Part shown: positions 1 to 8,700 of the stretch, one piece after another
Layout: the number at the start of each line of letters is the position of its first letter
How positions within the stretch are numbered: position 1 is the first letter of the stretch
NCBI GenBank assembly: GCA_903901875.1
Contig: CAIUSO010000166.1
Location: 1-64,000, forward strand
Reading direction: 5' to 3'
Source: an uncultured Geobacteraceae bacterium
Lineage (GTDB): Bacteria; Desulfobacterota; Desulfuromonadia; Geobacterales; Pseudopelobacteraceae
Length of the DNA stretch: 64,000 nt
The notes under the pieces: generated by a model
The model's input: the letters and a program-made list of their open reading frames with translations, nothing else
The model's database searches: none
Told to the model about the DNA's origin: nothing
Translations under genes and position numbers: made by a program

Positions 1-954
1 ACCGGCTTTCAGTAAAGCCTCTTCCGCCTGCTTACGAGCGGTGTTATCGGTACCGATCAGCAGATAGCCGATGATGGTATCCTGATCGTCGCGGAGTGCG
101 GTGACCGATACAACCGCGGGGAAGCGGCTGCCATCCTTGCGGAAATAGGTCAGCTCATAGATGTCCTCTATGCCGCGCGATGCCTTGAATACCAGCGCCT
201 CAAACCCGGGGCTGATGGTTGTGCCAAGTTCAACGCTCAACGCTTCTGCCCGCACGATAACTTCCCGTGGATCGGAAATGTCGGCCGGCGTGATCTTGTT
301 CATGACTTCGGCAGCGGTGTAGCCGAGCATCCGCTCGGCACCAACATTAAATATCTGGATAACCCCCTTTGCATCGGTGGCGATACTCGAAAAGTTGGCA
401 CTGTTGAAAATAGCACTCTGTAGTGCTCCTGCCTTGAGCAACGCTTCCTCCGCCTGCTTCCGTGCGGTGTTATCGGTGCCGATCAGCAGATAGCCGATGA
501 TGCTATCCTGGTCGTCGCGGAGCGCCGTGACCGATACAACTGCCGGGAAGCGGCTACCATCCTTGCGAATATAGGTTAGTTCATAGATATCCTCGATGCC
601 ACGGGAGGCCTTGAATACTAATGCTTCGAATCCCGGACTTATGGGTGTTTCGAGCTCAGCACTGAGTTCTTGGGCTCGCGCAATTACTTCTTGCGGATCA
701 GAAATATCGGCTGGTGTGATCTTGTTCATGACCTCGGTAGCCGTATACCCCAACATCCGTTCGGCACCGACGTTAAATATCTGGATAACCCCCTTTGCAT
801 CGGTGGCGATACTCGAAAAGTTGGCACTGTTGAAAATAGCGTCCTGCAATGCACCGGTTTTAATCAAGGCCTCTTGGCGTCGGACTTCGGTTATGCCATC
901 TGTCGTACCTATAGCGGGGTCAATTATGGCGGGATTGCAGACGTTTGTTTGCAT
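1..954 (-). CDS. Tandem PAS-domain sensory protein, 3' end outside window
   Basis: The reading frame stays open from an ATG at 954 to the window edge (318 codons seen). The ATG follows an AGAGG ribosome site and lies 35 bp after the receiver-DUF1003 gene, so the two are probably co-transcribed. Two PAS units are seen, each ending in a PAC-like stretch (DGSRFPAVVSVTALRD, then a GYLLIGTDNT-type segment). They repeat with a period of 426 bp (142 residues). The last residues before the edge are again the linker that joins unit 1 to unit 2, so a third unit or an output domain probably follows outside. PAS domains sense ligands or redox state. The output domain (kinase, GGDEF or other) cannot be seen, so no enzymatic role is assigned. 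Confidence 0.85.
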   Translation of the reverse strand, partial: MQTNVCNPAIIDPAIGTTDGITEVRRQEALIKTGALQDAIFNSANFSSIATDAKGVIQIFNVGAERMLGYTATEVMNKITPADISDPQEVIARAQELSAELETPISPGFEALVFKASRGIEDIYELTYIRKDGSRFPAVVSVTALRDDQDSIIGYLLIGTDNTARKQAEEALLKAGALQSAIFNSANFSSIATDAKGVIQIFNVGAERMLGYTAAEVMNKITPADISDPREVIVRAEALSVELGTTISPGFEALVFKASRGIEDIYELTYFRKDGSRFPAVVSVTALRDDQDTIIGYLLIGTDNTARKQAEEALLKAG

Positions 955-989
955 GTGTGGCCTCTGTACGGAGTTGGATTAATTGTGAA

Positions 990-1949
990 TTATATTGATC
1001 TCATTTTTTTCTTCGTTGCGCGGCGTTGGAGACGCTCAATTTCGGCCAGTACATCTTCCGGCCTGGTTTCCATGACCAAATCTGAATCGGCCAAGTTGCT
1101 GTCATTATCGTTACTAATGCCTATTTTCTCTTGAATAGCACGGAGCATTTGCAAAACCCGTGTTAATTCATGTTCGGTGAGCAGGCCGGTCTGCAACCCC
1201 AGATCTGTGAGGCGTTCGGCCTCCTTGGCTAACAGGTTCTGACTAATCAGCACAAATGTTGCGAGGAAGATTGCTTCCAGCGATACGACCATGGTCAGAA
1301 AACCGTAAGGATAGGGATCGAAGGGAGTGATACCCAGATGACCGGTATTGAGAATAAACCAGATCAAAAACCAGGCGATATGCACATAAAAGAAGAGCAT
1401 ACTCCCTGAATATGCGGTCATGGCATTGGCAACACGATCTTGCAGACTCTGGTCATGGCTCGCCTTCTGGCGAACCTTGATTATCTTGCGAATATTCCGT
1501 TGAATAACGTTGGAGAGTGCCGGATTATCTTCCTTGTGCTCTTCAATTTCCTTACGCAATAATTGTGCTTCCAGCAAGTTATGGACGCGCGTTACCACTT
1601 CGAGCAGCTCGAACGGTTTACTGACGAAGTCTTTCGCACCGGCTTTGAGTGCTCGCGCCTTGTGCCCCGGTTCGGCGGTGATAACGAGAAACGGCGGGCA
1701 ATCGTCGGCATCTTTTTTTTTCAGGCACTCCATAACCTGAAAACCATCCATTCCGGGCATTCTTATGTCGAGGATGATCAGGTCATAGTGATTATTGCAA
1801 TACAACTCGTGGACTTTTTGCGGGTTCATCGTGCCGGTAATTGATGTATAACCAGCATTACGAAGGGCACGCTCGAGTAAAATAATGTTGGGCTCCTCAT
1901 CATCAACAATAAGGATTCCCCCCTTCAGAATGTCAGCTGAGTTAATCAT
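990..1949 (-). CDS. Response-regulator receiver fused to DUF1003 membrane domain
   Basis: The N-terminus is a CheY-like receiver: the acidic pair in ILIVDDEEPN, the phospho-acceptor Asp in LIILDIRMPGMDG, and the Lys in VSKPFELLE. A linker of about 50 residues leads to a DUF1003-type region with two hydrophobic segments (around MLFFYVHIAWFLIWFIL and LTMVVSLEAIFLATFVLI) and the family's charged tail after the second helix. DUF1003 function is unknown. The architecture suggests a phosphorylation-controlled membrane protein rather than a DNA-binding regulator. I chose the ATG at 1949 because AAAGGA sits 8 bases upstream. An in-frame start at 1991 would add 14 unconserved residues without a ribosome site. 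A truncated PAS gene follows 35 bp downstream and could be the sensor partner (inference). The C-terminal 40 residues are charged and not recognised. Confidence 0.85.
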   Translation of the reverse strand: MINSADILKGGILIVDDEEPNIILLERALRNAGYTSITGTMNPQKVHELYCNNHYDLIILDIRMPGMDGFQVMECLKKKDADDCPPFLVITAEPGHKARALKAGAKDFVSKPFELLEVVTRVHNLLEAQLLRKEIEEHKEDNPALSNVIQRNIRKIIKVRQKASHDQSLQDRVANAMTAYSGSMLFFYVHIAWFLIWFILNTGHLGITPFDPYPYGFLTMVVSLEAIFLATFVLISQNLLAKEAERLTDLGLQTGLLTEHELTRVLQMLRAIQEKIGISNDNDSNLADSDLVMETRPEDVLAEIERLQRRATKKKMRSI

Positions 1950-2019
1950 GCAATGGTCCTTTGAGGCCCAGGTACCGTATGGTGCGTGCATTTAAGTTTC
2001 TGGTACTTCCATTGCGACA

Positions 2020-2619
2020 TTATTTTGCGACGCTTTTTATCATCTCAATCTCAAGCGAAACCGTTATTTCTTCACCAACAATGAATCCACCGGTTTCAAG
2101 TGATTTGTTCCACACCAAGCCAAAGTCTTTACGGTTTATTTTTGTACTGGCAGAAGTACCCCGTCTCATATTGCCCCACGGGTCTTTGCTCTCTTTCGAA
2201 ATTTGTTCCACATCAAGGATGATCTCTTTCGTTACTCCATGAATAGTCAGATCCCCGGTAACTTTCATCGCGCCTGTCGCTGAGGTCACTATTTTTTTTG
2301 AGATAAAAGTAATGAAGGGAAACCTGGCAACATCAAGGAAATCAGCACTTCGCAGATGTTCGTCACGTTTTTGGAGATTGGTAGAGACGGAGTTTGTCGC
2401 GATGGTGACGCCAATTTTCGACTTGGTGATGTCTTTATCGTTGATTTCAACAACCCCTGCCTGTTTCGTAAAAGTTCCCTTAACGCTGGATACCATCAAA
2501 TGTTTAACCTTGAATTCTATACTTGAATGATCGGGGTCAATATCCCATGTGGTGGCCGATGCTACTGCGGGGAAAACGAGCATAAGGAACAGGACAATGG
2601 TTCTTAAGTGAGGTGTCAT
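2020..2619 (-). CDS. yceI: YceI-family periplasmic lipid-binding-like protein
   Basis: 199 residues. A Sec signal peptide (hydrophobic LFLMLVFPAVASA, cleavage near ASA-TT) is followed by the YceI lipocalin-like fold: the WDIDPDHSSIEFKVKHLMVS start, the DEHLRSADFLDVARFP motif, the LTIHGVTKEI strand and a DFGLVWN block. YceI proteins are periplasmic beta-barrels that bind isoprenoids or amphiphiles. They are often induced by base or osmotic stress, and the physiological substrate here is unknown. The ATG at 2619 is preceded by AAAGGAG with 9-base spacing. An upstream in-frame ATG at 2658 lies inside a repeat element and has no ribosome site. The gene follows a BON-domain lipoprotein on the same strand, separated by the MITE-like repeat at 2647-2757. 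Both are envelope proteins, which fits a stress role (inference). Confidence 0.93.
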   Translation of the reverse strand: MTPHLRTIVLFLMLVFPAVASATTWDIDPDHSSIEFKVKHLMVSSVKGTFTKQAGVVEINDKDITKSKIGVTIATNSVSTNLQKRDEHLRSADFLDVARFPFITFISKKIVTSATGAMKVTGDLTIHGVTKEIILDVEQISKESKDPWGNMRRGTSASTKINRKDFGLVWNKSLETGGFIVGEEITVSLEIEMIKSVAK

Positions 2620-2646
2620 TATTAGTTCTCCTTTTTGGTAATTCCA

Positions 2647-2757
2647 TGTTGCAATCAAGATGACATTTAAAACCCTGATGTAGGCGCGTATTGCATACGC
2701 CCCGATTGGGCGAACAGCCGTTCGCCCCTACAAATTGGTGTCATCTTGAATGCAACA
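2647..2757. repeat. MITE-like palindromic element with 19-bp terminal inverted repeats
   Basis: The ends (2647-2665 and 2739-2757) are inverted repeats matching at 18 of 19 positions, core TTGCAWTCAAGATGACA. Inside lie two nested hairpins: GCGTAT-TGC-ATACGC and GGGCGAAC-AGCC-GTTCGCCC. They are framed by a short outer stem (GTAGG/CCTAC), so the element could form a cruciform. One terminal sequence recurs near 18414-18433. No coding capacity is seen. It looks like a non-autonomous mobile repeat or REP-like element inserted between the BON and yceI genes. Confidence 0.7.
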
Positions 2758-2769
2758 GTGATTAAGGCA

Positions 2770-2797
2770 CTCAGAGAACTACCTAAAGTTCTCCGAG
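2770..2797. terminator. Hairpin downstream of the BON gene, possible terminator
   Basis: Two 11-bp arms (2770-2780 and 2787-2797), core AGAACT/AGTTCT, pair with one mismatch around a 6-base loop. It sits about 48 bp after the stop of the BON lipoprotein gene. Neither strand has a convincing T-run after the stem, so it may be a Rho-independent terminator of poor quality or only an RNA-stabilising hairpin. Confidence 0.35.
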
Positions 2798-2844
2798 TAC
2801 CACATCCTTGATTTCATATTCGCGAGAACGGGCTTGGAATAGAG

Positions 2845-3150
2845 TTATTTTACGACAAGGTCATTCTTAACTGCGGTAACGTTTTTGACGCTCTCGGCGA
2901 CTTCGCCGGCTTTTTTAACATTCGCTTCAGAATCAACAGTTCCGCTCAGTTGAACAGTACCCTGATATGTTTTTACATTGATCTCGAATGTTTTAAGGGT
3001 TTTTTCAGTAAATATGGCCGATTTTACTTTGGTTGTAATAACGCTGTCATCCACATACTGCCCCGTACTTTCGTGCTTTGGTGTTGCTGCGCATCCCATC
3101 AGAGCGGCAATCAACGTGAAGCTGGTCAAGCATTTTGAAATCTTTAACAT
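2845..3150 (-). CDS. BON-domain outer-membrane/periplasmic lipoprotein
   Basis: 101 residues. A lipoprotein signal peptide ends in the lipobox LMGC (hydrophobic LTSFTLIAA before it). A single BON domain follows: DSVITTKVKSAI, then the VQLSGTVDSEANVKKAGEVAESVKNVTAVKNDL strand-helix-strand, as in OsmY-type proteins. BON domains bind phospholipid or other envelope components and are common in osmotic and envelope stress proteins. The ATG at 3150 has AAAGGAG upstream. An in-frame start at 3213 would mask the signal peptide. A sigma-54-type promoter at 3222-3237 leaves a leader of about 60 bases, and an enhancer-like site lies at 3326-3348. Expression is therefore probably sigma-54 dependent, like several other genes in this window. 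Confidence 0.9.
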   Translation of the reverse strand: MLKISKCLTSFTLIAALMGCAATPKHESTGQYVDDSVITTKVKSAIFTEKTLKTFEINVKTYQGTVQLSGTVDSEANVKKAGEVAESVKNVTAVKNDLVVK

Positions 3151-3221
3151 GGGTGTTCTCCTTTTTAATCTATCGGATGTGTACGCATAAAATGCGTTTT
3201 TTGCTGCTGTCATTATATCTT

Positions 3222-3237
3222 TGCTACTTGCATGCCA
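3222..3237 (-). promoter_or_regulatory. Sigma-54 (-24/-12) promoter of the BON lipoprotein gene
   Basis: On the minus strand the sequence reads TGGCATGCAAGTAGCA. The GG and GC dinucleotides have the strict spacing of sigma-54 promoters, with TAGCA in place of TTGCA at -12. It lies about 72 bp before the start codon. Confidence 0.65.
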
Positions 3238-3325
3238 GACGTAATTTGAAAATTAAAATAGTGTAACTATCTGTAAATAAATGAAAAGAAGAGACCTGCT
3301 TAATAAGCTGGCGGAGAAGGTGCCG

Positions 3326-3348
3326 GTGGGTTCTGTCGATTGTTACGG
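3326..3348. promoter_or_regulatory. Candidate sigma-54 enhancer (upstream activator site), weak match
   Basis: The segment contains GGTTCT and GTTACGG, which align at 14 of 20 positions with the element at 24820-24841. It lies about 90 bp upstream of the -24 element of the BON promoter, the same geometry as the other sites. This is the weakest member of the set. Confidence 0.4.
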
Positions 3349-3398
3349 ATCTATCAAATACGGTGGAGAGGAATATACTGCTGAAAGATCGTCTGTCA

Positions 3399-4055
3399 TC
3401 ACACCCTGAAGATGCCGTATTTTCTCATTCGGGCACGGAGAGTACTGGCGTTAAGCCCAAGAATGACCGCTGCACCGCTCTTTCCCTCAATGCGCCAGCT
3501 GGTTTTCTTGAGTACCTGGAGGATATGGTCATGTTCTAGCTCGACAAGGGACTTTATTGCCTGCCCCGATGGTTCTCCTGCACTCTGCGTATCTTCAAAT
3601 CGTTCCACCACGTGAAGGGGTGGCCCATGGCCGATGATCACCGCTCGCTCGATAGCACTTTCCAATTCCCTGACATGTCGGAGGGTTTCTTCGAACTGTT
3701 TGCTGACTGTCCCGTCAACAATTGAAGTCAAGATGTGATTGTCTCTGTTTTTGCTGGTGACTGATACACTTTGCAGATGACCATAAATCGTCGTGCCGTT
3801 ATTATTTGTTAGTTTTAACGTGCATTTTAATATGACCTTTCGTTGCAATACCATTGAGAGGTGTTGGATAAACGTTTCCTTCTCGTCTTTATTGGCAATG
3901 AAATCAATAAACGGTCTACTGATCAGCACCCCCCGTTCCAATGCAAGTAAATCGACACAAGAACGATTTACCTCACGTATCACCCCATAAGAATCAAAGG
4001 TGAAATAGGCAATGGGGGCAAAATCATAAAGTTCAGCATACATATTTCGCGACAA
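3399..4055 (-). CDS. PAS domain plus Fis-type HTH regulator lacking an AAA+ domain
   Basis: 218 residues from the chosen start. Residues of about 5-115 form a PAS domain (LYDFAPIAYFTFDSYG, GTTIYGHLQSVSVTS). The C-terminal 45 residues are a Fis-type helix-turn-helix of the kind that ends sigma-54 enhancer-binding proteins: LEHDHILQVLKKTSWRIEG, then GAAVILGLNASTLRARMRKYGI. The central AAA+ ATPase domain with its GAFTGA loop is absent, so it cannot itself remodel sigma-54 polymerase. It could bind the same enhancers as an antagonist or partner (inference). I chose TTG at 4055 because AGGAGG lies 8 bases upstream. The longer frame to TTG 4139 runs into the -12 element of the sigma-54 promoter at 4135-4150. 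It is divergent from the MFS gene across a shared enhancer. Confidence 0.8.
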   Translation of the reverse strand: MSRNMYAELYDFAPIAYFTFDSYGVIREVNRSCVDLLALERGVLISRPFIDFIANKDEKETFIQHLSMVLQRKVILKCTLKLTNNNGTTIYGHLQSVSVTSKNRDNHILTSIVDGTVSKQFEETLRHVRELESAIERAVIIGHGPPLHVVERFEDTQSAGEPSGQAIKSLVELEHDHILQVLKKTSWRIEGKSGAAVILGLNASTLRARMRKYGIFRV

Positions 4056-4134
4056 CTTGGATGCCTCCTGTTCTCGGCACAATTCCTCGTTCTGCGGCTC
4101 AAGTCCGGAATGATATTGTTTCAGAGGCGTACAC

Positions 4135-4150
4135 AGCAACTACCGCGCCA
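4135..4150 (-). promoter_or_regulatory. Sigma-54 promoter of the PAS/Fis-HTH gene
   Basis: The minus strand reads TGGCGCGGTAGTTGCT, with correct GG/GC spacing and a TTGCT -12 box. The identical 16 bases occur at 42755-42770 in front of another minus-strand gene. This is strong evidence for function, because the surrounding sequence has diverged. Confidence 0.8.
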
Positions 4151-4250
4151 TATAGGTTATGCGGCTTCCTAAGCCTGTAATCACTTGATTGTGCGTGGGA
4201 GAAAGGGGGGAAAGTGGAATAGCCGACGCAGAAAACTGTGTGCAGAACTT

Positions 4251-4280
4251 TCATATGTAACAGTTTTGTACAAATATGAC
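4251..4280. promoter_or_regulatory. Central enhancer between divergent sigma-54 promoters
   Basis: Two boxes, TCATATGTAA (4251-4260) and CAAATATGAC (4271-4280), flank a 10-base spacer. The site lies 101 bp from the left promoter and 98 bp from the right one. It aligns closely with 42870-42899, which has the same position in the sister module. Confidence 0.7.
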
Positions 4281-4377
4281 CGATTACGGTACGGTTCATC
4301 GGGACGCAACCGGGTGACTACCTGACATTTAGTCGTACATACAGCCAGTTACGGAAGATAGAGCGACCTGTTGCCTC

Positions 4378-4393
4378 TGGCATACTCGTCGCA
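4378..4393 (+). promoter_or_regulatory. Sigma-54 promoter of the MFS transporter gene
   Basis: The sequence TGGCATACTCGTCGCA has sigma-54 spacing, with TCGCA at -12. It corresponds base for base in position to TGGCACGTTCGTCGCA at 42997-43012. It excludes any start codon of the MFS gene upstream of about 4405. Confidence 0.7.
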
Positions 4394-4538
4394 ACGAGGC
4401 CCATTACTTAGGTGGCAATTATCGATTGTCAGTATGCATCACTGTATTTCAGAGGAGCTCCATCGTGCCAGGAACAATTTCCACTTTTTCAACTCTCTTT
4501 ATGACGTACACGTCCCCGTACAATTACATGCAGGCGTT

Positions 4539-5789
4539 ATGGAAGCGGTAAGGAATCCCACCGGCCGGACACTTCGTGGTCTGGACTGGTTGAACTTTGT
4601 TTTGACCGACGTCCCGACCGGAATAGTGCCGTTTCTTGCTGTCTATCTTGCGGGATATGGCTGGAATGCCCAAAACGTGGGGATTGCGTTAACGGTGTGC
4701 GGTATCTCCGGCATAGTCTGTCAGGCCCCGATGGGCGCATTGATTGATCGTCTGAGCTCCAAGCGGGAATTGTTCTCTCTTGGGGTTGTCGCTTTGGCTT
4801 CGGGGGCATTGTTGATTGCATTCATGCCGACCTTCTGGCCCGTACTGTCGGCCATGATAGTTATCGGCAGTACCCTGAGCATACTCGGCCCGGCTATTTG
4901 TGCCGTTTCCCTTGAAGTTGTGGGAATGAACATGTTTGATCGCCGACAGGGACGTAATTTGGCCTTTTATTCGGCCGGAAACGTTGTTGCTGCTGTTTCA
5001 ATGGGACTACTCGGCTACTACGCTTCTGAGCGCAGTATTTTTTTCTTCGTTGCCGTCTGCGCGATCCCGACAATTCTGTGTCAGGGTATAGTTGGGCCGG
5101 ACGATATCTATTTCCAACGGGCCCAGGCGGTGGTTCTCTCTGATGAAAAATGTGAATCAACGGTTGCATGTTCGGGATTCATGGACCGACGGCTGATAGT
5201 CTTTCTTGTCTGCTCGGTTATGTTTCAATTTGCCAACGCCGCAATGCTGCCGTTGTTGGGTGAGTTAATCGCCAAGAGTAACGGTGCTAATCCGATGATG
5301 TTTATGTCAGCATGCGTCGTAACCACACAGCTTGTCATTGCGTTACTCGCATCGTGGGTAGGCAGGAAAGCGGGGATGTGGGGCAGGAGGCCGCTCCTGC
5401 TTATGGCATTTGGTGCGCTCCTTATTCGTGGCATATTTTATACATGTATCAGCAATATGGATGCACTAATTGTTATTCAAGCTCTTGATGGTGCGGCTTC
5501 AGGAATATTTGGTGTGGTTTCCGTCCTGGTGATCGCCGACCTTACCGAGGGGAGCGGACGCTTTAACCTGACACTCGGAGCTTTCAGTGCCGCAGTAGGT
5601 ATCGGCACATCCTTAAGCCAGGTTATTGCCGGTTCCATCGTGCATAACTTTGGTTTTAACGCAGGCTTTATCTTTCTCGCAGTGGTCGCGTCGGCCGCGT
5701 TTGGTATTCTGTACTTCTTATTACCGGAGACCCAGGGAAGTCGTTCCGGGAATGTCCCCACCTCACTGGCTGCTGCACTCCCGCAATAG
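4539..5789 (+). CDS. MFS-type transporter
   Basis: About 416 residues from the ATG at 4539, with roughly 12 hydrophobic segments. It begins TLRGLDWLNFVLTDVPTGIVPF and has an MFS-like basic loop (APMGALIDRLSSKRELF) between helices 2 and 3 and a second one (GRKAGMWGRRPLLL) in the C-terminal half. Such proteins are H+-coupled exporters or importers. The substrate cannot be read from sequence. In-frame starts further upstream (4371, 4434) are rejected because the first overlaps the sigma-54 promoter and neither has a ribosome site. The chosen ATG has only a weak CAGGCG upstream, so the start is uncertain. The leader would be about 130 bases. The 3' end overlaps the 3' end of the convergent treS-maltokinase gene by 27 bp. 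Confidence 0.8.
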   Translation: MEAVRNPTGRTLRGLDWLNFVLTDVPTGIVPFLAVYLAGYGWNAQNVGIALTVCGISGIVCQAPMGALIDRLSSKRELFSLGVVALASGALLIAFMPTFWPVLSAMIVIGSTLSILGPAICAVSLEVVGMNMFDRRQGRNLAFYSAGNVVAAVSMGLLGYYASERSIFFFVAVCAIPTILCQGIVGPDDIYFQRAQAVVLSDEKCESTVACSGFMDRRLIVFLVCSVMFQFANAAMLPLLGELIAKSNGANPMMFMSACVVTTQLVIALLASWVGRKAGMWGRRPLLLMAFGALLIRGIFYTCISNMDALIVIQALDGAASGIFGVVSVLVIADLTEGSGRFNLTLGAFSAAVGIGTSLSQVIAGSIVHNFGFNAGFIFLAVVASAAFGILYFLLPETQGSRSGNVPTSLAAALPQ

Positions 5790-8700
5790 CATCTCGATCC
5801 CGCGCAAACTGATAGTGATGGAATTGCGGGTACCCAACTCATGTCCCAATTCACTGACTACTTTCTGAATCAGGAAACAACGCAGCATTATCTCAAGCTG
5901 CTTCCGATCTTCCGGGATAAGCCGGGAACCCTTCATCGCCTGGAGATACGCTTTCAGATATGAACCGCTGACGTAGATATACCAGGCCTCCAGCCAAGGT
6001 TCAAGGATACGTGCGTCGTCATGGCCCATGGTTCCGTGATGGGTCAGCGTGGTCATGGCTGCGTAATGAAATGAGCGGATCATGCCGGCGACGTCCAACA
6101 GCGGAGATTGTTTCAGCCGTCGTCCACTCAAGGAATGCACCGGTTCTCCTTCGAAATCGATGAAGACAAAATCCTTGCCGGTAAAGAGTGCCTGGCACAG
6201 GTGGAAATCACCATGGATTCTGCACTTCATGGCTGAAAGGCGTGGGCCGGTAATCTTATGCAGGATAGCAATAATTTCCTTTTCAGCGTCCAGCACCCGT
6301 GTGGAACGTTGCTTGACGTCGTCAGTCAGGAGCGGGATGGCTACCGTCAGCTTCTGGAAGTTCCGTTGCACAAGACCGCGCAGTGACTGAAAAACCGAAC
6401 GCTGATAGAGGGTAGAATACTCTTCCGTACTCCAGGCACTATTTGTTGAGTTGGACGCCAGTGCCCGGTGCATCTCTGCCGTTCGTTGGCCAAGCAGCAG
6501 CACCATTTCCAGATGCAGACCACTCACAAGGTCTTTGAACTGGTCCGGGATACCTCCATCCACAACATCCAGAAGGGTGGGAAGTTTGCTCGGCAGTTTC
6601 GGCAGATCACTTTTGTGGGACAGCAGATGCTCGACAAATTGCATCAAAATTGTCAGGGTGTTCTGCCAGGCATCACCGTGAGACGAGACGAATGACTGCA
6701 GAACTCCGAGATCAAATTCGGTGCCTCCGGCGGCATGATACACGATCGAGCCGGAATATTCCGGCACATTTTTGAAACTTTCCACCTCGGCAAGAAACTT
6801 GAGGATTTCCGGTTCCGGATTGATTCCCCCCTGCAGCCTCCGGTAGAGCTTGAACAGAAAACGCTCACCATATATCAGACTGGTATTGTTCTGCTCTCCT
6901 TCGGAAACTCTGCTGGGAAACAGTTCCGACCGGGACGGAAAGTTTTTAGTAAGGCTGCCGCCCCGTGTGCCTGACAGCTCACAGCCATCTGGTCCGGGTA
7001 CTTTCACATGATCACTCATGAGCTCGAAAAGAAGGGTGCGGAATTCCTCAAAGTAGACGGCATCACATAACACACCCTCTATTTTCCCCAGTGACAGAGT
7101 GGTTATTGTGGCCAGCGGGTGCAGGTTTGTTATGGCCTTGATCCGTTCAGCGGCGAACCATACCATTGGAATCAGATAGATCTCCGGATCGCGCTCGATG
7201 TACGTGACCTGAACAAAAGTCAGTACAAATTGCTGTTTATCCTTTTTTATCTGAAAACTGTTGACAATACTGATCTGTCTGATGGTGCCCGCTTTACCAC
7301 AAAACCAGAAGACACGCAGCAGGTAATGCGGCATGACACTACTGCACAACAGCTCTCCGCTCTTGCCTTTGAGTACGTCCCACCAGGGCTGATTGTCCTT
7401 CAGAATAATTGTGGGGCACTCCGCACACAATTTTGTGTGTGCTTCGGAGTTGTGGAGCACGAACCAGAAATAATCATAGGGCCCCATCGTGAAGTGGTAT
7501 CTGCTTTCCTGGATTATGGGGAAGCGATTGTGGCTGAACATCTCCTCAGGAATCATGCCTGAATAGCGGGATAAATCAATGTTGACCGACTGGGAAAGGC
7601 GAGACAGATTGATGACGATAAGGAGTATTTCCTCACCATGGCGGCGGACAAACGTCAATGTTTTGGAGTTATCTGACGGGAGCACCTCCAACGTGCCGCA
7701 GCCGAATGCCTTAAATCTTTTGCGCATGGCGATCGTCCGCCGCATCCACCAGAGCAGGGACGACGGGTTCCGTTCCTGATTTTCAACATTGACCGCTTCA
7801 TAGTGATATTCAGCTTCGATAATTACCGGCATGAACAGACGCTGGGGGCTTGCCTTGGAGAAGCCGGCATTACGGTCCGGATTCCACTGCATCGGTGTGC
7901 GTACTCCGTTTCGGTCACCGAGGAAATAGTTGTCTCCCATGCCGATTTCATCGCCATAGTAGATGATCGGAGTTCCCGGCAGGGAAAAAAGCAGTATGTT
8001 CATCAGCTCGATCTTGCGGTGATTATTGGCCATCAGCGGTGCCAGACGACGGCGAATACCCAGATTGATGCGCGCTCGCGGGTCCGTGGCATACACCCGG
8101 TACATATAGTCGCGCTCCTCATCGGTTACCATTTCCAGGGTCAGCTCATCATGGTTACGCAGGAATAAGGCCCATTGGCACCCCTCAGGGATGGTCGGTG
8201 TCTGTTCGATTATATCAATAATCGGAAAGCAATCTTCCATTTCAATGGCCATGAACATACGGGGCATAAGCGGGAAATGATACGCCATGTTGCTCTCATC
8301 ACCGGTGCCGAAATAGGCTGCCGCATCTTCCGGCCACTGGTTTGCCTCGGAAAGAAGAATCCGGTTTTTAAAGGATGCATCCAGGTGGGCCCGCAGTTTT
8401 TTCAGAAAGGCATGGGTTTCGGGCAGGTTTTCACAATTGGTGCCGTCCCGTTCGAACAGGTAGGGGACGGCGTCAAGGCGGACGCCGTCAACTCCAAGAC
8501 GCATCCAGAAATCAATAACCCGCAGCATTTCCGCCTGCACCCTCGGATTGTCATAGTTGAGATCCGGTTGATGGGAATAGAAACGGTGCCAGTAGTATGA
8601 CTTTGCCAGTGGATCGTAGGTCCAGTTGGAAATTTCAAAATCCTGGAAGATGATGCGCGCTTCCCGGAATTTATCTGGTGAGGCACTCCAGACATAGAAA

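Noticed and set aside
596-1134. Two plus-strand frames over the PAS gene
   Set aside because: The minus strand encodes clear repeated PAS units through this stretch.
4056-4139. Start of the PAS/Fis gene at TTG 4139
   Set aside because: This TTG is the -12 element of the conserved sigma-54 promoter and follows a stop codon directly.
4371-4538. Upstream extension of the MFS protein from TTG 4371 or ATG 4434
   Set aside because: It covers the sigma-54 promoter or lacks a ribosome site, and the added residues are not transporter-like.
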